A stretch of DNA of 55,940 bases, from the NCBI GenBank assembly GCA_024401825.1, contig JAKSKF010000007.1, positions 1 through 55,940 of the forward strand, in the 5' to 3' direction. The position numbers and the translations under genes are program-made. The stretch's first letter is position 1, and every line of letters starts with the position of its first letter. The DNA comes from Bacteroidales bacterium. GTDB lineage: Bacteria > Bacteroidota > Bacteroidia > Bacteroidales > UBA932. A model generated the notes under the pieces. That model was not told the DNA's origin and made no database searches. It saw nothing but the letters and a program-made list of their open reading frames with translations. Shown here in pieces: positions 51,542 to 55,940 of this stretch.

Positions 51542-53345
51542 CGCGCTTCATTTCCTGGACAAGATTCTGGGGTTCAACCCGGACTCTCCCCTGCTGTTCA
51601 CCCAATTCTATTTCTGGGCATTTTTCTTCATAGTGTTCTGCGTCTTCTCCCTGATAGGAAACCGCAGGCTGCTCAGAAACGCCTTCCTCTTCCTGATGAG
51701 CCTGCTGTTCTACTTCAAGACCAGCGGGCCCGCCGTCCTCATCCTGATTTTCATCACCTGCTCGGACTTTCTCATCGCCCGGAGGATAGACTCAAGCCGG
51801 AAAACGATTGCAAGGAAACTGTGGCTGGCCCTCAGCGTCTGCATAGACCTCACCATCCTCTTCTACTTCAAGTACAGTTACTTCTTCGCCGACTTCTTCA
51901 GGAGCCTCACCGGAATTCCCTTTCAGGTTCACGACATATTCGGAGCCGACGCCATCGTCCTCCCCGTAGGAATATCCTTCTTCACCTTCCAGGTCATCAG
52001 TTATACCGTGGACGTTTACAGAGGCGCCGTCAAACCGGTGGACAACATACTGGACTTCGGATTCTACGTCAGTTTCTTCCCCCAGCTCGTAGCGGGCCCC
52101 ATAGTCCGCGCCAGCGAGTTCATCCCGCAGTTGTACAAACCTTTCAATCTCGGCCGCAGGCAGTTCGGAATAAGCGTGTTCTGGATACTGAACGGTCTTG
52201 TGAAGAAGATTGTCCTGAGCGACTACATTGCCGTCAACTTTGTCGACAGGGTGTTCAACAGTCCCCAGCTTTTCACCGGATTCGAGAATATCTGCGCGCT
52301 CTTCGGTTACTCTCTCCAGGTTTACGCCGATTTCAGCGGATACACCGACATAGCCATAGGAGTTGCGATGATGATGGGCTTCTATCTCCCTCAGAACTTC
52401 AACTCCCCCTACAAGGCCGCCAACCCGCAGGATTTCTGGAGGAGATGGCATATGAGCCTGAGCAACTGGCTGAAGAATTACCTCTACATACCCTTGGGAG
52501 GCAACAGAAGCGCAAGTTTCGCAACCTACTTCCTGATAATCCTGTTCGCCGTGATAGCCGTGTTCCTTTCCGGGCACTGGGCGGTTTCGCTCCTGTTCGC
52601 GGGGATTGCGGCGGCTATGGGGCTGGTCGCTCTCCTGCGGCCGGAAAGAAAAAAGAAAATCACCGCCAACATAAACCGCTTCATAACTATGCTTCTGGGC
52701 GGAATGTGGCACGGGGCCTCCTGGAACTTCATAATCTGGGGCGGCCTGAACGGCATAGGACTGATTGCATACCAGTTCTGGAAGGATATGGCCTGGTGGG
52801 TGAGAATCCTGCTCGTCGCCTCGGTGACGGGCCTGCTGGCCTGCCTGCGCGCTTTTGCTCCCCTGCCCGTCTGGAATATGCTTTTCTGGTGGGCGCTTCT
52901 GATTCTCGCCGGAACTGCGGTCAGATTCATCTATCATCTGCTTGGAGGCAAGGGGTGCGGGGCCCTGGGAAAAGTCTGGGGAATAGCGCAGACCTTCATC
53001 TTCGTCACCTTCACCCGTCTTTTCTTCCGCAGCGGCTCCAACCTTGACCCCGCCACTGCCAACGAAGAAGCCTGGAGAACGGCCACCAATATGGTAGAGC
53101 GGATAGGCTCGGACTGGAACTGGAGCCTTGTTCCCGAGATTGTCTCCAACTACTGGAAAGTGTTCGGACTCATCATCCTGGGAATGATTGTCCACTGGCT
53201 GCCGGCACGTTTCAAACGGTGGTACAGGCTGAATTTCGCCCTGCTGCCACTGCCGGTTATGGCGCTTGTGGCCGCTGCGGTAATCTTCGTCATCTACCAG
53301 TTCATAACCGCCGACCTCCAGGCCTTCATCTACTTCCAGTTCTAG
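51528..53345 (+). CDS. MBOAT O-acyltransferase (AlgI/PatA-like)
   Basis: About 605 aa, with roughly ten hydrophobic segments. MBOAT signatures: SYTVDVYRG, FFPQLVAGPIVRA, YSLQVYADFSGYTDIAIG, NSPYKAANPQDFWRRWH, and the catalytic His in LGGMWHGASWNFIIWGG. It moves acyl groups across the inner membrane for transfer by partner SGNH proteins, as in AlgI or PatA/PatB systems. The start ATG 51528 overlaps the upstream gene by 14 nt. It ends one base from the convergent glsA stop. Confidence 0.93.
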   Translation: MIWTDALHFLDKILGFNPDSPLLFTQFYFWAFFFIVFCVFSLIGNRRLLRNAFLFLMSLLFYFKTSGPAVLILIFITCSDFLIARRIDSSRKTIARKLWLALSVCIDLTILFYFKYSYFFADFFRSLTGIPFQVHDIFGADAIVLPVGISFFTFQVISYTVDVYRGAVKPVDNILDFGFYVSFFPQLVAGPIVRASEFIPQLYKPFNLGRRQFGISVFWILNGLVKKIVLSDYIAVNFVDRVFNSPQLFTGFENICALFGYSLQVYADFSGYTDIAIGVAMMMGFYLPQNFNSPYKAANPQDFWRRWHMSLSNWLKNYLYIPLGGNRSASFATYFLIILFAVIAVFLSGHWAVSLLFAGIAAAMGLVALLRPERKKKITANINRFITMLLGGMWHGASWNFIIWGGLNGIGLIAYQFWKDMAWWVRILLVASVTGLLACLRAFAPLPVWNMLFWWALLILAGTAVRFIYHLLGGKGCGALGKVWGIAQTFIFVTFTRLFFRSGSNLDPATANEEAWRTATNMVERIGSDWNWSLVPEIVSNYWKVFGLIILGMIVHWLPARFKRWYRLNFALLPLPVMALVAAAVIFVIYQFITADLQAFIYFQF

Positions 53346-53346
53346 T

Positions 53347-54273
53347 CTAGAATATGGATTCGCTGGTTTCCGTGGTGAAGAGTTCAAGGGCCTTCATCCC
53401 CATTATGCTGTTGCCCCTTGAATTGAGTCTGGGGCTCCAGACGGCGATGGAATAGCGTGAGGGATAGATTGCAGCTATTCCTCCTCCCACTCCGCTCTTT
53501 CCCGGGAGTCCCACCAGGAAGGAGAATTCTCCCGCCTCGTCATAGAAGCCGCAGGTCTGCATTATGGAGTTGATGCGCTTGACCTGGGACTTGGTGAGAC
53601 GTACGTTCCCGTGGGAGAACGGCTCGTTGCTCCTGGCATAGCAGACAAAGGCGTCGGACAGCTCCGCGCAACTCATCTCCACGGAACACATATAGGTATA
53701 GAGGCGCAGGACGTCCCTGATGTCATTGTCTATGTTCCTGTGATATTTGAGCAGATTGACTATTGCCGCATTAAGATAGGCCGTCGACAGCTCGGACTCG
53801 GCCACATTCCTGTTGTAGTCTATGCCGGGGTTTCCCGCGAGCGTGCGCACGAAGTCTATGAAAAACCCTTCCGGGTCTTCAAGACGGGACAGCATTATGT
53901 CCGCGAGCACGAGGGCGCCCGCATTGACGAAAGGATTGCGGGGGATGCCTTTCTCCAGTTCCAGCTGGAACAGGGAGTTGAACGACGAGCCGGAAGGCTC
54001 CTTTCCCATCCTCTCCCAGAGATTCTCCCCCACAAGGCTGACCGCGATGCTCAGGGCGAACACCTTGGAGATGCTCTGTATGGAAAATCGCACGGCGGAG
54101 TCGCCCAGTTCGAATCCCCTGCCGTCCATCAGCCTGAGACTTATTCCGAACTGGTCGGGATTCACCTGCGCCAGCGCCGGGATATAGTCCGCCTGTTCCC
54201 CCTCCCCTCTCAGGGGAAGAACTTCGCTGTAAATGTTTTCGAGTATTTTCTGATAATCCATAGTTCCTTTCAT
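53347..54273 (-). CDS. glsA: Glutaminase A
   Basis: A 308-aa serine-dependent beta-lactamase-like-fold glutaminase. Motifs: FSIQSISKVF (catalytic Ser-x-x-Lys), NPFVNAGAL, NRNVAESE, and GLPGKSGVGGGI, which carries the substrate-binding loop. It converts glutamine to glutamate and ammonia, often in acid resistance. The ATG overlaps the stop of the upstream PriA-like gene by one base (TAATG); a second ATG four codons later is possible. Confidence 0.95.
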   Translation of the reverse strand: MKGTMDYQKILENIYSEVLPLRGEGEQADYIPALAQVNPDQFGISLRLMDGRGFELGDSAVRFSIQSISKVFALSIAVSLVGENLWERMGKEPSGSSFNSLFQLELEKGIPRNPFVNAGALVLADIMLSRLEDPEGFFIDFVRTLAGNPGIDYNRNVAESELSTAYLNAAIVNLLKYHRNIDNDIRDVLRLYTYMCSVEMSCAELSDAFVCYARSNEPFSHGNVRLTKSQVKRINSIMQTCGFYDEAGEFSFLVGLPGKSGVGGGIAAIYPSRYSIAVWSPRLNSRGNSIMGMKALELFTTETSESIF

Positions 54274-55781
54274 TAAACAGGGTCCACGTCTATTGTCGCA
54301 TCAGGGCCCAGACTTTCCGCCAGGGCCGCTTTTCTGCGGGGAAGGTCGCTGTCCTTGGGCAGGAATTCCGACCTGCTTCCGGTCTTGTCGCTGATTCTGA
54401 TTTCGCGGGTGAACGGCGGAAGTCCGAACGCCTTGCGCTCTGACAGAATGGTATCCATCGGGGACTCCAGGGTGAAGACGGGATGGTCCGCAAGCGAAGT
54501 CTGGATGAGAAGGGCGTTGCAGTGCGACTTCAGCCCCGCCAGTTCACGGCAGGCTTTTTCATCCGCGCGGAAATCCTGCCTCGAAAGCATAAAGTCCGCA
54601 TTCAACAGGGCCGTGAGCCCGTATTTTGACAAGGTCGCGGGGTTCGCCTTCCACAAGGGCAGGGAGTTGAGCCTGGCGCCTGCCTTGGGAAAGATGGCCC
54701 TGGCCTCTATCTCTATGTCCGAAGTATCCTTCCAGGGTTGCAGCAGGAGCACGCTTCCTCCGTTTCCGAGTTCATCTTCCATCCGTTTCAGCAGGGCGAG
54801 CGAGAAACTGCCTTTCATCCCCCGCCTGCGCTTCATTGCGGCGGTGTCTATGATTTCCGGGACGAGGGAGCACCTGGATTGGAGGCTGACCTCCGAATAT
54901 CGCCCGACCTTGCAGTTGTAGTAGGATTCCATCGAGGGGACGGATGAACAGAGCAGGACGTCCGCGCGGAAGAGCGAGCCCAGGAAAACGGCGGTGTCCC
55001 TCGCGTTGTAACGGGGAGCCGCGCTTTCCTGCTTGTATTCCCTCGAATGTTCGTCATCTATTATTATGAGGCCCAGAGTCCGCCAGGGCAGGAACACCGA
55101 CGAGCGGGTTCCGAATATGAGTTGCCCGGGATGTTCGCGCAGAAGCCGCCTTAGTTCCCTTCGTGATGCGGGAGTGGTTCTGGATTCATACCTGAGGGGG
55201 CCGTCCGATTCCTTCAGTTCCGGCCTGAGGACAAGGACGTCCCTTCCGGATTCGAGTGTCCTGCGGGCCAGCTCCCTGTATATTCCGTTCCTCTCTTCTC
55301 CCGCGCGCAGGAGCGCAGGTTTCCCGGCCTGGAAAGAGTCCAGTATGAGGGTCACGGCGGCTTTCTCCCTGTCGGACAGGGATGGTCTGCGGGGAATTTC
55401 CGTCAGCGGCAGAGTCTTGCGGCGCCTGTCGGAGGAAAGGGCCGCAGGGGTTGCGCCGGGAGCAGGGGTTGACTTGGGGACCGCCATACGGAAGACCTCG
55501 CCCAGCGTGCACAGATAGTATCCGCTGAGAAACTCCCAGAGCTTCAACTCCTCCGCCGTCACCGCCGGGCCGCCTTCGACGCAGAGCACTTCCGACAGGC
55601 GGGAGCCGTCCACGTCAGTTTCTGAACTTATCCTGTAGACGACGCCGGAATATTCCTTGCCGGACAGCCTTACGCGCACTCTGTCACCCTCCGAGACTTC
55701 CTGCCCTCCCGTCAGGACATAGGTCGGGAGCCACTTGAGTCTGAGCGGCAGTATTACCTTTATGTATCTTGTATCGGGCAT
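54273..55781 (-). CDS. Degenerate PriA-like primosomal helicase, likely catalytically inactive
   Basis: A 502-aa intact frame, while PriA proteins are commonly 700-820 aa. The N-terminal 3'-DNA-binding part fits PriA (LRLKWLPTYVL, VRVRLSGKEYSGVVY). The helicase core keeps IIIDDEHSREYKQE (DEAH-like), RYNARDTAVFLGSLF and SSVPSMESYYN. The Walker A region has no GxGKT/S (it reads ALLRAGEERNGIYREL), the eight-Cys zinc module is absent, and the C-terminal helicase motifs are shortened. Thus replication-restart binding might remain but ATP-driven unwinding should not. No frameshift is visible, so it may be functional rather than a pseudogene. Two -7-like boxes precede the ATG. Confidence 0.8.
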   Translation of the reverse strand: MPDTRYIKVILPLRLKWLPTYVLTGGQEVSEGDRVRVRLSGKEYSGVVYRISSETDVDGSRLSEVLCVEGGPAVTAEELKLWEFLSGYYLCTLGEVFRMAVPKSTPAPGATPAALSSDRRRKTLPLTEIPRRPSLSDREKAAVTLILDSFQAGKPALLRAGEERNGIYRELARRTLESGRDVLVLRPELKESDGPLRYESRTTPASRRELRRLLREHPGQLIFGTRSSVFLPWRTLGLIIIDDEHSREYKQESAAPRYNARDTAVFLGSLFRADVLLCSSVPSMESYYNCKVGRYSEVSLQSRCSLVPEIIDTAAMKRRRGMKGSFSLALLKRMEDELGNGGSVLLLQPWKDTSDIEIEARAIFPKAGARLNSLPLWKANPATLSKYGLTALLNADFMLSRQDFRADEKACRELAGLKSHCNALLIQTSLADHPVFTLESPMDTILSERKAFGLPPFTREIRISDKTGSRSEFLPKDSDLPRRKAALAESLGPDATIDVDPV

Positions 55782-55822
55782 TGGACGCAGTCTGTCTTTC
55801 AGGACACAGGAAATGAGTACTG

Positions 55823-55839
55823 CGAAGATAGCAAAAATA
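55823..55839 (-). promoter_or_regulatory. PriA-like/glsA promoter boxes
   Basis: The minus strand has TATTTTTG (55832-55839) and, overlapping downstream, TATCTTCG (55823-55830), about 41-50 nt before the ATG at 55781. Confidence 0.5.
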
Positions 55840-55842
55840 ATT

Positions 55843-55872
55843 TTTGGGAATTGAAAAAATTACCTATCTTTG
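55843..55872 (+). promoter_or_regulatory. tRNA-Phe promoter (-33 TTTG, -7 TATCTTTG)
   Basis: A TTTG at 55843-55846 and TATCTTTG at 55865-55872 are separated by 18 nt, a good match to the Bacteroidota consensus, 17 nt before the tRNA. Confidence 0.7.
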
Positions 55873-55889
55873 CACTCCCGAAAACAAAC

Positions 55890-55940
55890 GGTGCTGTAGC
55901 TCAGGTGGTAGAGCAATGGACTGAAAATCCATGTGTCGGC
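55890..55940 (+). tRNA. tRNA-Phe (GAA), truncated by the window edge
   Basis: The 5' acceptor strand GGTGCTG is followed by the D-arm GCTC...GAGC, then a five-pair anticodon stem ATGGA/TCCAT around loop CTGAAAA with anticodon GAA. The window ends inside the T-arm, so the 3' acceptor strand is outside. Confidence 0.93.

Noticed and set aside
51792-53387. A 531-codon minus-strand frame opposite the MBOAT gene.
   Set aside because: Antisense to a clear membrane enzyme; composition looks like reversed coding DNA.
1-55940. CRISPR arrays, insertion sequences, prophage genes.
   Set aside because: No regularly spaced repeats, transposase, integrase or phage structural genes were found.

Overview
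The window looks like chromosomal DNA of a high-GC member of the Bacteroidales, possibly close to Rikenellaceae or the UBA932 group, though the genus cannot be fixed from sequence alone. The evidence is many Bacteroidota-type -7 boxes (TAnnTTTG), start codons without Shine-Dalgarno sequences, lipoproteins with a Cys-terminated signal, a two-subunit GcvP, and families such as DUF4252, DcaP-like porins and fimbrillin-like domains. Coding density is very high. No gap between genes exceeds 300 bases; the longest are about 190 bp at 14782-14972, about 140 bp at 48786-48929 and about 110 bp at 37886-37995 and 55782-55889. I saw no insertion sequence, prophage, CRISPR array or integrase.

Left part (1-12.0 kb, minus strand). 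A hypB-led series runs hypB, a 942-aa iron-sulfur/flavin oxidoreductase, hypA, a small membrane protein, a secreted helical protein, a lipoprotein alpha/beta hydrolase, and the first two modules of a nonribosomal peptide synthetase cut by the left edge. Divergent to it are an M13 metallopeptidase and MTA/SAH nucleosidase. A tandem plus inverted repeat at 14793-14952 separates these from rmuC.

Middle (15-38 kb). An esterase and rmuC; a thiamine salvage operon thiM-thiE-thiL-thiD plus DUF4252; and a threonine-aldolase-like gene. Next comes a compact minus-strand series of eleven genes (31.35 down to 21.98 kb): a RelA/SpoT-type alarmone synthetase, a small HD alarmone hydrolase, RsbW-, RsbU- and RsbV-like partner-switching proteins, a tyrosine phosphatase, an esterase lipoprotein, a secreted protein, a PlsC-like acyltransferase, a HAD phosphatase and a porin. 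Intergenic distances are 8 bp or less, suggesting one regulatory and envelope unit. To its right are a HAD-IIA phosphatase, a GNAT-fold protein divergent from an acyl-activating enzyme plus acyl carrier protein (possibly ceramide-type lipid synthesis), trmO, a nucleoside phosphorylase and a CNNM/CBS membrane protein.

Right part (38-55.9 kb). A nuclease-fold lipoprotein and a GH3 beta-glucosidase follow a complete glycine cleavage operon (unknown gene, lplA, gcvT, gcvH, gcvPA, gcvPB, lpdA). On the plus strand two SGNH hydrolases and an MBOAT acyltransferase form a likely O-acetylation cassette. The window ends with glutaminase, a degenerate PriA-like protein and a truncated tRNA-Phe.

The items most worth following up are the alarmone/partner-switching operon, the PriA-like protein lacking Walker A and zinc cysteines, the NRPS whose first adenylation domain lacks the usual Asp, and the dispersed intergenic repeat.
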